A program made the translations under genes and the position numbers. From NCBI GenBank assembly GCA_038146985.1, contig JAYQSQ010000011.1, positions 310,001 through 374,000 of the forward strand: 64,000 nt of DNA. Direction: 5' to 3'. Positions 17,859 through 26,313 of the stretch are shown here, in pieces (position 1 is the first letter of the stretch; every line of letters starts with the position of its first letter). Origin of the DNA: JADHLJ01 sp038146985. GTDB lineage: Bacteria; Pseudomonadota; Alphaproteobacteria; Thalassobaculales; Thalassobaculaceae. The notes beneath the pieces were generated by a model that worked only from the letters and a program-made list of their open reading frames with translations, was not told the origin of the DNA and did not search any database.

Positions 17859-19550
17859 CTATCCCAGCGCACCGAAATTGAAGGTAAGGCTGATCCGGCG
17901 GTTCTCCAGCCCCGGCTTGAAGCGGATCCGGTCCGACTTGTGCAGCACGTCGGCACGGAACAGCATCGCCCGGTTCCCCGCATAGGGAACATAGTCCCAG
18001 CGCGTGGCCGGATCGGCGACCAGGGATTCCAGCACCTGCGCGCGCCTTGCATCGTCGGTGGCGTGGAAATAGGCCGCCGGAGCCTGTTTGTCGCAGATCC
18101 AGAGGCCGCCGCGCTCGGCTTCCGCATTGGCCTCATCCGGCGTCAGCCAATAGTTCAGCGTCACGACTCGGCGATCACCGACCAGGCCCTGATCGGCGTG
18201 CAGATGGCCGCCTTCACCATCTTGGTAATACATGTAGCCGAAAACGGTGCGGAGCATGAGCCCGTCCAGAATCCCGGGCAGCGCGCGCTGGAGATCGGCG
18301 GCGATCTGGAGGATCAGCGGGCAACACAGGCCTTCGGCGAACCGGCCGCCGACCTCGCGAGCGAACTTGGTCTGGAACCAGATCGTCGATTCCCGGCAGA
18401 AACGCAGCAGGGCGGCATGGGCCTCGGGCTTGAGCAGATCGTCGATCCGCGCCGCCAGCAAGCCGTCCTCGGCATAGGCACGCTGGATCTCGGCGACGGG
18501 CAGCGCCGGGTTGAGCGCCCCGCCGGCGATCTCCGGAGCCGGGGCGAGAAAGTGCAGCCGGTTGAAGGCGGATCGGAACTCGGGCGACACCGGTGGCCGG
18601 CGGCGCGCGAGGTCGGTGACCTCCTCACCCTTCAGCGTATCGGCGATCGTCTCCGCCTCATCCGCGAGGCCGGCGAAACGCTCCGGCAGGTGATCTCGGG
18701 CGATCAGATGGCGCCATTGTTCGGCGTCGTGGCGCAGCTTGGTCGCGCCGGTCAGCCGGAAGGTTTCGGCGTCCTGGTCCAGCTGTGCGTCCGGCGCGCG
18801 CAGGGCCCGGACCTGCTCGAAGACCGCCTGATCCGCCGCCGCGATATCGCCGGATGCGAGATGCAGCAAGGCGATCTGGGCGTGGGCACGGTCGTGCGCG
18901 GGCTGCTTCAGAAGGGTTTCGCGCCAGGTCGTGAGCGCGCCGGCGTGGTCTCCGATGTCCCGGCGCGCCATTCCCAAGGCATAGAGCAGGCTGGGATGGC
19001 CCGGACGGATCGCAAGGGCGCACCCGAAAGCCCGCGCGGCGCCGGCGGCATCGGTGCCGGCATGGCGGGCATCGCCCAGCCCCTTCATGGCGTCGCCGTC
19101 ACCCGGTTTCAGGCAAAGCGCCCTCCGGAACGCGGTTTCCGCTCCGGCATAGTCGTGCAGGCCGAGACGGGCGACACCCAGATTGTTGCGGGCGGGCACA
19201 TAGTCAGGCGCGGCCGTGATCGCCCAGATACAGGCATCCCCGGCCGCCTCTGCATCGCCGAGGGAAAGCCTGGCAACGGCAAGATTGTTCAGCGCCGCGA
19301 CGTGGTCCGGGTGTTTTTCCAGCACCGCCTCGTAGCAGGGAATCGCCTCTGTCGTGCGTCCAAGGCCTTGCAGCGCGTTGGCCAGGCCGAGCTGGGCTTC
19401 CATATGGTCGGGCCGGGCGCCGAGGCAGACCCGGAAATGGTCAACCGCTTCGCCGAGCGCGCCCTGCTGGCTCGCCGAGACGCCGGCCAGAGCTGATCGT
19501 GCTGATCGTCTTCGTCTCAACCCTGCCGATCCTGTTTCTCGCCGCCTCAA
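17859..19550 (-). CDS. TPR-repeat protein with C-terminal 2OG-Fe(II) oxygenase domain; N-terminus doubtful
   Basis: A frame of 563 aa. The N-terminal 300 residues are tandem TPR units (HVAALNNLAVARLSLGDAEAA, YVPARNNLGVARLGLHDYAGA, and others). The C-terminal part is an iron/2-oxoglutarate oxygenase fold, with HLHADQG (His-x-Asp, about 451-453), VLHKSDR (distal His about 537) and Arg in NRRISLTFNFG. TPR-linked oxygenases of this sort modify proteins or peptides. The first 20 residues (MRRRETGSAGLRRRR) are low-complexity and overlap the 5' end of the divergent cyclase gene by 52 bp. The true N-terminus is therefore probably missing or elsewhere, consistent with a rearrangement or assembly join near 19490. 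Confidence 0.78.
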   Translation of the reverse strand: MRRRETGSAGLRRRRSARSALAGVSASQQGALGEAVDHFRVCLGARPDHMEAQLGLANALQGLGRTTEAIPCYEAVLEKHPDHVAALNNLAVARLSLGDAEAAGDACIWAITAAPDYVPARNNLGVARLGLHDYAGAETAFRRALCLKPGDGDAMKGLGDARHAGTDAAGAARAFGCALAIRPGHPSLLYALGMARRDIGDHAGALTTWRETLLKQPAHDRAHAQIALLHLASGDIAAADQAVFEQVRALRAPDAQLDQDAETFRLTGATKLRHDAEQWRHLIARDHLPERFAGLADEAETIADTLKGEEVTDLARRRPPVSPEFRSAFNRLHFLAPAPEIAGGALNPALPVAEIQRAYAEDGLLAARIDDLLKPEAHAALLRFCRESTIWFQTKFAREVGGRFAEGLCCPLILQIAADLQRALPGILDGLMLRTVFGYMYYQDGEGGHLHADQGLVGDRRVVTLNYWLTPDEANAEAERGGLWICDKQAPAAYFHATDDARRAQVLESLVADPATRWDYVPYAGNRAMLFRADVLHKSDRIRFKPGLENRRISLTFNFGALG

Positions 19551-21541
19551 TCATCACCAAGCTCGGGGAATCCGCCGGTGGTTTCGGCAACATCGATAGC
19601 GACATCTATATTTCCGTCGGCTCGATCACCTTCGTCTGCCTGATCGGCGGCCTGGCCGCCGCGCTGATCATGGCGCGCGAGGTCGGCAGCCACGTGACCA
19701 AGATGCTCGGGGTCATGCACGAGGTCGAGGGCGGCGATTTTTCCCAGGAACTCACCATCGTCTCCGCCGACGAGTACATGGACCTCTATCGCGGCTTCAA
19801 CAAGATGATCGAGGGCCTGCGCTCAGAGCTGGAAATGCTCGAGGTCACGAAGGAGTTGAGCGGCGAGATCCATCTGGACGCACTGCTCGGCCGGCTGATG
19901 CAGTCGGCGGCGAACCTGCTGGGGGCCGAACGCGCCACCGTGTTCCTGTTCGATGCCAAGACCAATGAACTTTGGTCGCGCTACGCCATGGGCCTGGATC
20001 AGGGCGAGATCCGCTTTCCCGCCGATGCCGGTATCGCCGGCGCGGTGTTCAAATCCGGACAGCCCCTGCAGGTGGACGACGCCTATGCCGATCCGCGCTT
20101 CAACCAGGATGTCGACAAGGCGACGAATTTCAAGACGCGGAACATCCTCTGCATTCCGATCCTGACCAAGACCGGTGCCCGGGTCGGCGTCACCCAGGTG
20201 GTCAACAAGTCGAACGGCGCGTTCAACCATCGCGATCTCCAGCGCCTGACCGCGTTCACCGCCCAGGTTTCGGTCTCGTTGGAAAACGCGCAGCTTTTCG
20301 ACGAGGTTCTGCAGATCAAGAACTACAACGAGAACATCCTGGCCAGCGCCAGCGACGCGATCGTCACCATCGAGACCGACGGCACCATCCTCAAGATCAA
20401 TCAGGCCGGGATGAGCCTGCTCACCGGCGGAGAGGATCCGGTGGGACGCGACATCCGCGAGCTTTTCGTCGAGGGCGAGACCCAGATTGTCTCGACGGTG
20501 CGCCGGGTGATCGAGACCGGGCGCTCGGACATCGCGTTGGATATCGAGTTCACGACCCTCGCCGGCGACACCGTCTCGGCCCATGTGAAGACCGACGCCC
20601 TGCAGGACGGCGAGGGCAAGATCATCGGCGCGCTGCTGTCCTTCGAGGATCTCAGCGACGAAAAGCGCCTTAAATCCTCGATGTCGCGCTATCTCTCCAA
20701 GGACATCGTCGACCAGGTCATGGATGGCGGGCTCGACGCGCTGGGCGGCACGGATCAGGAAATCTCCGTGCTGTTCTCGGACATCCGCAGCTTCAGTTCG
20801 ATCTCCGAGGAACTCTCGGCGACCGACATCGTCGATATGCTGAACGACTATTTCACCCGGATGGTCGACGAGATCTTCGCCAATTCAGGCGTGCTCGACA
20901 AATTCATCGGCGACGCGATCATGGCGATCTTCGGGACCCCGTTTCCCGCGCCCGGCGACGCCGACGACGCGGTGCGCACCGCGATCGGCATGTTCCGGAG
21001 CCTGGATCAGATGAACACCGAACGGGCGGCCCGCGGCCAGCCGCCGATCCGCATGGGCGTCGGAGTCAATTCCGGACGCGCGGTGGTCGGCAATATCGGC
21101 TCGCCCAAGCGCATGGAATATACGGTTATCGGCGACGCGGTGAATCTGGCCTCGCGGGTCGAAAGCCTCACCAAGCATTACGGAGCCGAAATCCTGGTGA
21201 CCGACGGGACGCGGCGTCTGCTGTCCATCGACGCGCCGATCCGTGAGCTGGACCTCATCGCGGTCAAGGGCAAGGACCAGCCCGACGTGATCCACGAGAT
21301 CATCCGCCCGGACGGCCCCTCTGCGATGCTCAAGCATCCGGACGCGCTGGCCCGGTTCGCCGAGGCCGTGGCCCTCTATCGCGCCCGGGATTGGCCCGGC
21401 GCGATCGAGCGCTTTCAGGCGCTGGCGGAACTGGCGCCCGGCGACCGTCCCACCGAGATCTATCTGGAGCGCGCCCGCACCTTCCTTGCGGAACCGCCGC
21501 CGGAGAACTGGGACGGCGTGTGGCGGTTCGACACCAAATAA
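19499..21541 (+). CDS. Membrane adenylate/guanylate cyclase (HAMP-GAF-PAS-class III cyclase), probably 5'-truncated
   Basis: A 680-aa signalling protein. Two membrane segments flank a short periplasmic loop (about 2-22 and 38-58). They are followed by a HAMP-like stretch (about 60-115), a GAF domain (about 120-260, ATVFLFDAKTNELWSRYA), a PAS domain (about 275-390) and a class III cyclase domain (about 405-600). Catalytic marks are SVLFSDIRSF (metal Asp), KFIGDAIMAIFG (substrate Lys, second Asp) and YTVIGDAVNLASR, favouring cAMP synthesis. A C-terminal helical segment of about 60 aa resembles a TPR pair. The only start is a GTG with no ribosome-binding site, and the protein begins directly in a membrane helix. 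The frame stays open upstream, so the real 5' end seems lost at the junction with the divergent gene. Confidence 0.85.
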   Translation: MLIVFVSTLPILFLAASIITKLGESAGGFGNIDSDIYISVGSITFVCLIGGLAAALIMAREVGSHVTKMLGVMHEVEGGDFSQELTIVSADEYMDLYRGFNKMIEGLRSELEMLEVTKELSGEIHLDALLGRLMQSAANLLGAERATVFLFDAKTNELWSRYAMGLDQGEIRFPADAGIAGAVFKSGQPLQVDDAYADPRFNQDVDKATNFKTRNILCIPILTKTGARVGVTQVVNKSNGAFNHRDLQRLTAFTAQVSVSLENAQLFDEVLQIKNYNENILASASDAIVTIETDGTILKINQAGMSLLTGGEDPVGRDIRELFVEGETQIVSTVRRVIETGRSDIALDIEFTTLAGDTVSAHVKTDALQDGEGKIIGALLSFEDLSDEKRLKSSMSRYLSKDIVDQVMDGGLDALGGTDQEISVLFSDIRSFSSISEELSATDIVDMLNDYFTRMVDEIFANSGVLDKFIGDAIMAIFGTPFPAPGDADDAVRTAIGMFRSLDQMNTERAARGQPPIRMGVGVNSGRAVVGNIGSPKRMEYTVIGDAVNLASRVESLTKHYGAEILVTDGTRRLLSIDAPIRELDLIAVKGKDQPDVIHEIIRPDGPSAMLKHPDALARFAEAVALYRARDWPGAIERFQALAELAPGDRPTEIYLERARTFLAEPPPENWDGVWRFDTK

Positions 21542-21715
21542 CCGCTATCGGATCGCCGGCAATTCCCGCTCGGTGATATCGCCGGATCGTGAAGATTGGG
21601 GCTCGACCCGGCCCCGGTAAAAGGGCAGGCTCGCGACACCGCCGACGATCGGCACGGGACCTAAAGCAGGCGCCGGCGGCCCCGCCCGGACAGGAACTTC
21701 ACCGAAGGAAAGACC

Positions 21716-22481
21716 ATGCGATCGAACAAGATCAAACAGATGTGGCGTGACGGAAAATGCGCGACCTTGGGGTGGCTGTCCGTATCCCACGGACTTACCG
21801 CCGAGGTTATGGCACGCCAGGGGTTCGACGCGCTCTGCATAGACATGCAGCACGGCAGCAACGAGTTGAAGGACCTGTTGCCCATGCTCCAGGCGGTCTC
21901 GCAGACCGACACCGTCCCGTTCGTTCGGGTCGCCTGGAACCAGCCGGAAACCATCATGAAGGCGCTGGATCTCGGCGCCTACGGGGTCATCGTGCCGCTG
22001 ATCAACAATGCCGAGGAAGCCGCCCGCGCGGTCGCCGCCTGCCGTTATTCCCCGGTCGGCATCCGCTCAGTCGGACCGCTGCGCGCCCTGCATTACGGCG
22101 GCGCCGACTATGTCAGCCACGCCAATGACGAGATCATCGTCCTGGCGATGATCGAGACTAGGAAGGCCTCGACAATCTCGAGGCGATCTGCGCCACGCCG
22201 GGCCTCGACGCGGTCTATATCGGCCCCGCCGATCTCTCCTCGCACTGGGTCTGGAGCCACGCGGCGACAATCCCGATCCGCTGCACATGGCGACCTGCGA
22301 CAAGATCCGCGACACCGCGCACAAACACGGCATCAAGGCGGTCATGCACTGCGCCGGCGCGGCATTCGCGGCGGGCGCGGTCAAGCGCGGCTTCGATATG
22401 GTGATGTTGACCTCCGACATTGCCTGCATGGCGGCCGGCGTGCGTAAGCAGCTTGACGATCTGAAAGCGGCGACCGCTTGA
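21716..22481 (+). pseudogene. HpcH/HpaI aldolase family protein, two frameshifts
   Basis: A class II pyruvate-type aldolase (HpcH/HpaI, also citrate-lyase-like), which cleaves 4-hydroxy-2-oxo acids. It starts MRSNKIKQMWRDGKCATLGWLSV at 21716 with a good GGAAAG site. Motifs include FDALCIDMQHG, VRVAWNQPETIMKALDLGAYGVIVPLIN and DEIIVLAMIET. A base is missing in the G-run near 22163 and another in a C-run near 22229. Restoring both gives GLDNLEAICATPGLDAVYIG, PADLS, then the frame MATCDKIRDTAHKHGIKAVMH to the stop at 22479-22481. The rebuilt protein would be about 255 aa, full family length. It lies downstream of the cyclase gene. Confidence 0.87.
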
Positions 22482-22492
22482 CGTGACCGAGT

Positions 22493-22543
22493 CCCGGAAA
22501 CGGGCGAGCAGGGTTTCCGGGGGACGGCGGGTGCCGTTTTCCG
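22493..22543 (+). terminator. Probable intrinsic terminator after the aldolase gene
   Basis: Two hairpins follow the stop at 22481. CCCGGAAAC (22493-22501) pairs with GTTTCCGGG (22513-22521). ACGGC (22524-22528) pairs with GCCGT (22533-22537), with a GGGT loop and a TTTT tail, and further T runs appear near 22550. This fits a Rho-independent stop before the methyltransferase gene. Confidence 0.6.
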
Positions 22544-22577
22544 GTCCTGTTTTTTCCGCGTCAAGGCGTTTTCGGCT

Positions 22578-23510
22578 ATGCTCGCGCCGGACTGGAAATG
22601 CTTCAGGGAAGGTTCAGCTTGGATAAGCTGGAACGTGAGGCCCTCGTTTCGGATGCGGGCCGAAAAGACACTCGAGCACGAGACCATCGCCAGGGCGGGA
22701 CGCGACCTCGTTGCCTTGTCCCAATTCAACGCGATCCGTTTCCTCGACCATCACGGCGTCCCGGTCCACCAATATGACCTTCCCGGCGATGCCGTCACCG
22801 CGGACGGCACCCGGCACTACTTCAGGTTTCTTGAGGTCGGCGCGCATGAAGCGGTCCGCTACAGCCTGAAGTTTTCCTTCACCCAGGTGATTCTCAATCT
22901 GTTGCGCTCAATCGCCCCGACCCAGGACCGCGCCAGCATCCTGGATATCGGCAGCAACATCGGCGAAACATACGCGCTGTTGAAGGAACTGCTGCACTAC
23001 GAACCGGACGGCCCGACGCTTGAGTTCGTCGGCCTCGATATCAGCGAAAACTGTGTCGCGTTTGCCCGCGACCTGTTCCTCGGCGATCCGAGTTTCCAGA
23101 GCGTGCAGGGCGAAGCGTCCGATCTTTCGCGGTTTCCCGACCGCACCTTCGATTTCGCCATATCCAACGGTGTACATAATCACGTCGTGGACCAGGGCCG
23201 AGCGGTGCGCGAGGCGCTGCGGGTCTCGCGGATCGCGGCCTATTTTCAGATCAACCTCAGCACCACGGGCAAGACCGAGGAATATGCCAATTCTTCGGCG
23301 CCGGAGTTCGGATACAAGGTCCCGACCCTGGATGAGTTCATCGCCTATTTTCCCGATGCCGAGCACTATCACTGGTATCTGCCGACGCGATACAGCCGGA
23401 AAACCGTGCAGAACGACGACAACCGGTACATAGATCTGGATGATCCCACGAAAATCAGCTGGCACAGTCTGATCGTCTCGCGCTACCCCATTTTCAACGG
23501 CGCGAATTGA
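22578..23510 (+). CDS. Class I SAM-dependent methyltransferase; start uncertain
   Basis: A Rossmann-fold methyltransferase. Motif I is ASILDIGSNIGETYALL, the acidic end of strand 2 is EFVGLDISENC, and the motif IV region is FDFAISNGVHNHV. The C-terminal half (HYHWYLPTRYSRKTV) may contact the substrate. In frame, ATG at 22578 or 22653 could start it, but neither has a good ribosome site. A TTG at 22619 has AGGGAAGG six bases upstream and opens LDKLEREALVSDAG in another frame. Removing one base near 22658 joins this to EKTLEHETIARAGRD, so a frameshift may hide the real N-terminus. It is followed 9 bp later by an unknown gene and probably cotranscribed. The substrate is unknown. Confidence 0.8.
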   Translation: MLAPDWKCFREGSAWISWNVRPSFRMRAEKTLEHETIARAGRDLVALSQFNAIRFLDHHGVPVHQYDLPGDAVTADGTRHYFRFLEVGAHEAVRYSLKFSFTQVILNLLRSIAPTQDRASILDIGSNIGETYALLKELLHYEPDGPTLEFVGLDISENCVAFARDLFLGDPSFQSVQGEASDLSRFPDRTFDFAISNGVHNHVVDQGRAVREALRVSRIAAYFQINLSTTGKTEEYANSSAPEFGYKVPTLDEFIAYFPDAEHYHWYLPTRYSRKTVQNDDNRYIDLDDPTKISWHSLIVSRYPIFNGAN

Positions 23511-23519
23511 CCTCGGCCC

Positions 23520-25097
23520 ATGGAGAAGAACGCCGGCCCCTCCGACAGCACTTACGACAGCGCCGGCACGGCGCGGCTGGTTTGGCGGGAATGCGGCAAG
23601 TACGTCACCATCTCCGGCAGCGAGGCGATTTTCTCGTTCTCGCCCATCGATACCGAGTCTCTCATCGGTGCCCTGGAATGGAACGAAGTCGCGGTCTTCC
23701 GCAAGATCCGGTCCATCATGGCGCATCTGGACGACGCGGATATCTCTTCGACCAACCGATCGCTTTATCTGTTCTCCGCCTCCCTGGTGGTCAAGATCCT
23801 CTCCGGAACCGGCTCGGGCCGGCACCATATCATTCACGGCGACGTGCGTTACTCACCGTTTTTCGAAGCCTTTAAGATCGTTTCCGCCACGCCGGAGAGC
23901 GCCGCCTACCATCACAGCTTCATTTGCAAGAGCGAAAGCTATCACAACACTTTCAATGCGTTGCACCGCCGGTTCGACCGGAACACCAGCGCCGTCAATG
24001 TGATCGACGACGTCAAGGTCCACGGCCCCGATGAGACCGGGGACCTGGTCGGCGAAAGCGTCGGCGCGGATCTGCTGATCTGTGATTTGTTCCGGGACAG
24101 CGCCGAAAAAGCCGCGCAACGCATCAGGCGCCTGTACGCCCCGGCCAATCCGAACCCTCCGGACACGCTGATGATCGTCAAGGGATCTTCCATGGACGGT
24201 ATCGCGGTAGTGGACGTGTTCGAGAACCGTTTCGAACTTCCGAGTCTGCGCCGCCTCTCGCGCCTCTGCGCCGAGCTCGAGGTGCGTTGCCATTTCATCG
24301 AACTCACCGATTTCGACCGGCGCTCGCTCATGCCGTTCAAAGGTCCCTATGCCGTTTACCTCCTGTATCTATCACGAGCGGATCGGCCGCACCTTTCCGC
24401 CGCCGGATTCAAGCGGGCCTTGGACGATGCTGGTGGCCAGTCGCGCGCGCTCGCGCCTTTCGACTCCCTGCGCTTCGACCAGAACTATTCCGCCGGCACC
24501 ACCGGGGCGATCCCGCTTGTCGACGGCTATGTCGAGCCGGACTGGCATGCCTGGAAGGCGGAGCGGGACTGGGACCCCGGCCGCGCCGACTGGAGCAAGC
24601 GCCGCTACGCCCACGAGATGGACTTCCTGAGCCCGGCGATGTCGCTGTTAGCGCAGCCGGGAGTCGACACGCTTCGGGCGTTACTGCAGCGGCACGGTGC
24701 CAAGGGGTTGGTCAGCCCCCGCCTGCTCGCCCTGATCGCCTCCGAGAAATATACCCAGGAGCCAGCAGCGGGCCTGTTCTCCATCCTGCTGGCCTTCGAG
24801 GTCGCCGAGTACGAGGTCGGGAGGATACGCTACCTGTTGTCCTGCCTATGCGCCGATATCACCGACGGCAAACGCGCGGAAAACCTGTATCCGACCTTCC
24901 GCCCACAGGACTGCGTCGCGCGGGCGCTGCGGGCGGCCGTGGAGCTGATGATGCGCGCACCGGCTTTCCGGGACAAAACTGTCCTGGCGACCCTGCCGGG
25001 CATCGTCGATAAGGTCTACGATCTGCCGGGAGCCGACCGAAGCCGCTACGGCGCGGTACGCGCCGCCGCCGAGGAACTCGCGAAAGAAGGCCCTTAA
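23520..25097 (+). CDS. Unknown 525-aa protein paired with the methyltransferase
   Basis: I do not recognise this protein. It has no signal peptide or membrane segment. The N-terminal half contains beta-rich stretches such as YVTISGSEAIFSFSPID, then SLYLFSASLVVKILSG, with GTGSGRHHIIHGD following. A middle section reads VGADLLICDLFRDS, then PDTLMIVKGSSMDGIAVVDVF, which could be Rossmann-like strands. The C-terminal 150 residues look helical (LFSILLAFEVAEYEVGRIRYLL). It begins 9 bp after the methyltransferase stop, so both products are probably needed together, for example to modify a glycan or small molecule. That is inference only. Codon use and GC look like those of the neighbours. Confidence 0.75.
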   Translation: MEKNAGPSDSTYDSAGTARLVWRECGKYVTISGSEAIFSFSPIDTESLIGALEWNEVAVFRKIRSIMAHLDDADISSTNRSLYLFSASLVVKILSGTGSGRHHIIHGDVRYSPFFEAFKIVSATPESAAYHHSFICKSESYHNTFNALHRRFDRNTSAVNVIDDVKVHGPDETGDLVGESVGADLLICDLFRDSAEKAAQRIRRLYAPANPNPPDTLMIVKGSSMDGIAVVDVFENRFELPSLRRLSRLCAELEVRCHFIELTDFDRRSLMPFKGPYAVYLLYLSRADRPHLSAAGFKRALDDAGGQSRALAPFDSLRFDQNYSAGTTGAIPLVDGYVEPDWHAWKAERDWDPGRADWSKRRYAHEMDFLSPAMSLLAQPGVDTLRALLQRHGAKGLVSPRLLALIASEKYTQEPAAGLFSILLAFEVAEYEVGRIRYLLSCLCADITDGKRAENLYPTFRPQDCVARALRAAVELMMRAPAFRDKTVLATLPGIVDKVYDLPGADRSRYGAVRAAAEELAKEGP

Positions 25098-25142
25098 TCC
25101 CCGGCGCGCCGGCGAAAGCCGGTCCTTAGGGCGAACGAAGGG

Positions 25143-25170
25143 TAAGCCCCTGTTTTCACAGGGGCGACGG
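25143..25170. repeat. REP-like palindromic unit, family B
   Basis: CCCCTG, TTTTCA and CAGGGG form a hairpin followed by CGACGG. A reverse-strand copy lies at 30594-30621. It is in the 129-bp gap between the unknown 525-aa gene and the deacetylase gene. No gene is visible in the gap. Confidence 0.65.
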
Positions 25171-25226
25171 AGAACAAGAGTGGTGATAAAGTCCTCCGTC
25201 ATCCGATCGCACAGGGAGGACACCCC

Positions 25227-26147
25227 ATGCGCATGCCCGAAAATCCCGTTCCCGGTCCGGCGCGCGATTTCGTCGGCTATGGCCGCGAGGTGCCCAAGGT
25301 AGTCTGGCCGAATGAGGCGCGGGTCGCGGTGAGCCTGGTGGTCAATTACGAGGAAGGCTCGGAAGTTCACCTCGCCGCCGACGGGCGCAACGAGGCCGCA
25401 CTCGGCGAGATCCCCTATGTCATGGATCCGGCGCACCGGGATCTCGCCATCGAATCAGTCTACGAATACGGCACAAGAGCCGGCATCTGGCGCCTGCAAC
25501 GGCTGTTCGACAAGGCCGGCGTGCCGGTCACCTTCTTTGCCGCCGCCGTGGCGGTGGAGCGGAACCCCGAGGTCGCCCAATGGCTGCGCGACAGTGCGCA
25601 CGAGGTGTGCAGTCACGGCTGGCGCTGGGAGGAGATGTGGCTGCTCTCCCGCGAGGAGGAGAAAGCTCACATGCTGGCCGCCATCAAGAGTTTCGAGGAG
25701 ACCACGGGCCGCCGCCCCAAGGGCTGGTACTGCCGCTACGGCCCATCGGTGAACACCCGTGAGTTGCTGGTCGAGGAAGGCGGCTTCACCTACGATTCAG
25801 ACGCCTATAACGACGACCTGCCCTACCACGTCCAGGTCAATGGCAAGCGCCACCTGATCGTTCCCTACAGCTTCACCTACAACGACGCCCGCTTCGTCAT
25901 GGCCCCGGGCTATGGCAGCCCGGACGACTTCTTCCGCCTCTTGAAACGCGCCTTCGACGTCTATTGGGAAGAAGGCGCCACCCATCCCCGCATGATGAGC
26001 ATCGGCCTACACCCCAGAATCGTCGGCCAGGCCGCGCGCGCTTCTGCGCTCGCCGAGTTCATCGACTACGCGCAGAAGAAAGGCGGGGTGTGGTTCACGA
26101 CCCGGCTGGAGATCGCGGAATGGTGGGAGAGGCAGGGATTGGGGTGA
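25227..26147 (+). CDS. Polysaccharide deacetylase family protein (PuuE/allantoinase-like)
   Basis: A 306-aa NodB-fold protein close in pattern to PuuE-type cofactor-independent allantoinases and chitin-deacetylase-like proteins. Motifs are VSLVVNYEEGSE near the N-terminus, IESVYEYGTRAGIWRLQRLF, then VCSHGWRWEEMW (His in the SHG motif), GWYCRYGPSVNTRELLVEEGG, and YDSDAYNDDLPY. The C-terminal HPRMMSIGLHPRIVGQAARA carries another family histidine. It probably hydrolyses a C-N bond in a small molecule such as allantoin or an N-acyl compound; no other purine genes are nearby to decide. ATG 25227 follows AGGGAGGACACC. Confidence 0.9.
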   Translation: MRMPENPVPGPARDFVGYGREVPKVVWPNEARVAVSLVVNYEEGSEVHLAADGRNEAALGEIPYVMDPAHRDLAIESVYEYGTRAGIWRLQRLFDKAGVPVTFFAAAVAVERNPEVAQWLRDSAHEVCSHGWRWEEMWLLSREEEKAHMLAAIKSFEETTGRRPKGWYCRYGPSVNTRELLVEEGGFTYDSDAYNDDLPYHVQVNGKRHLIVPYSFTYNDARFVMAPGYGSPDDFFRLLKRAFDVYWEEGATHPRMMSIGLHPRIVGQAARASALAEFIDYAQKKGGVWFTTRLEIAEWWERQGLG

Positions 26148-26159
26148 AAGCGCCCGTTG

Positions 26160-26302
26160 CCCCGTACTTGATACGGGGTCGACGCCCGCGATGCTGTCTA
26201 ATGACAGCCAGCGGAGCATGATGACACGCCGCATATGTTTGCCCAAAATCGATCTCGCTGTACCGCGCAGGCGTGGATCCCGCGTCAGGCGCGGGACGAC
26301 GG
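26160..26302. repeat. Pair of REP-like hairpins between convergent genes
   Basis: CCCCGTA/TACGGGG (26160-26166 with 26172-26178) and CCCGCG/CGCGGG (26279-26284 with 26290-26295), the latter followed by ACGACGG. They lie in the 166-bp gap between convergent stops at 26147 and 26314 and may end transcription from both sides. Confidence 0.65.
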
Positions 26303-26313
26303 CGTAAAATCAT

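Noticed and set aside
17940..19496. A plus-strand protein of 518 codons opposite the TPR-oxygenase gene
   Set aside because: The minus strand carries clear TPR and 2OG-oxygenase motifs, and the plus frame shows no domain.
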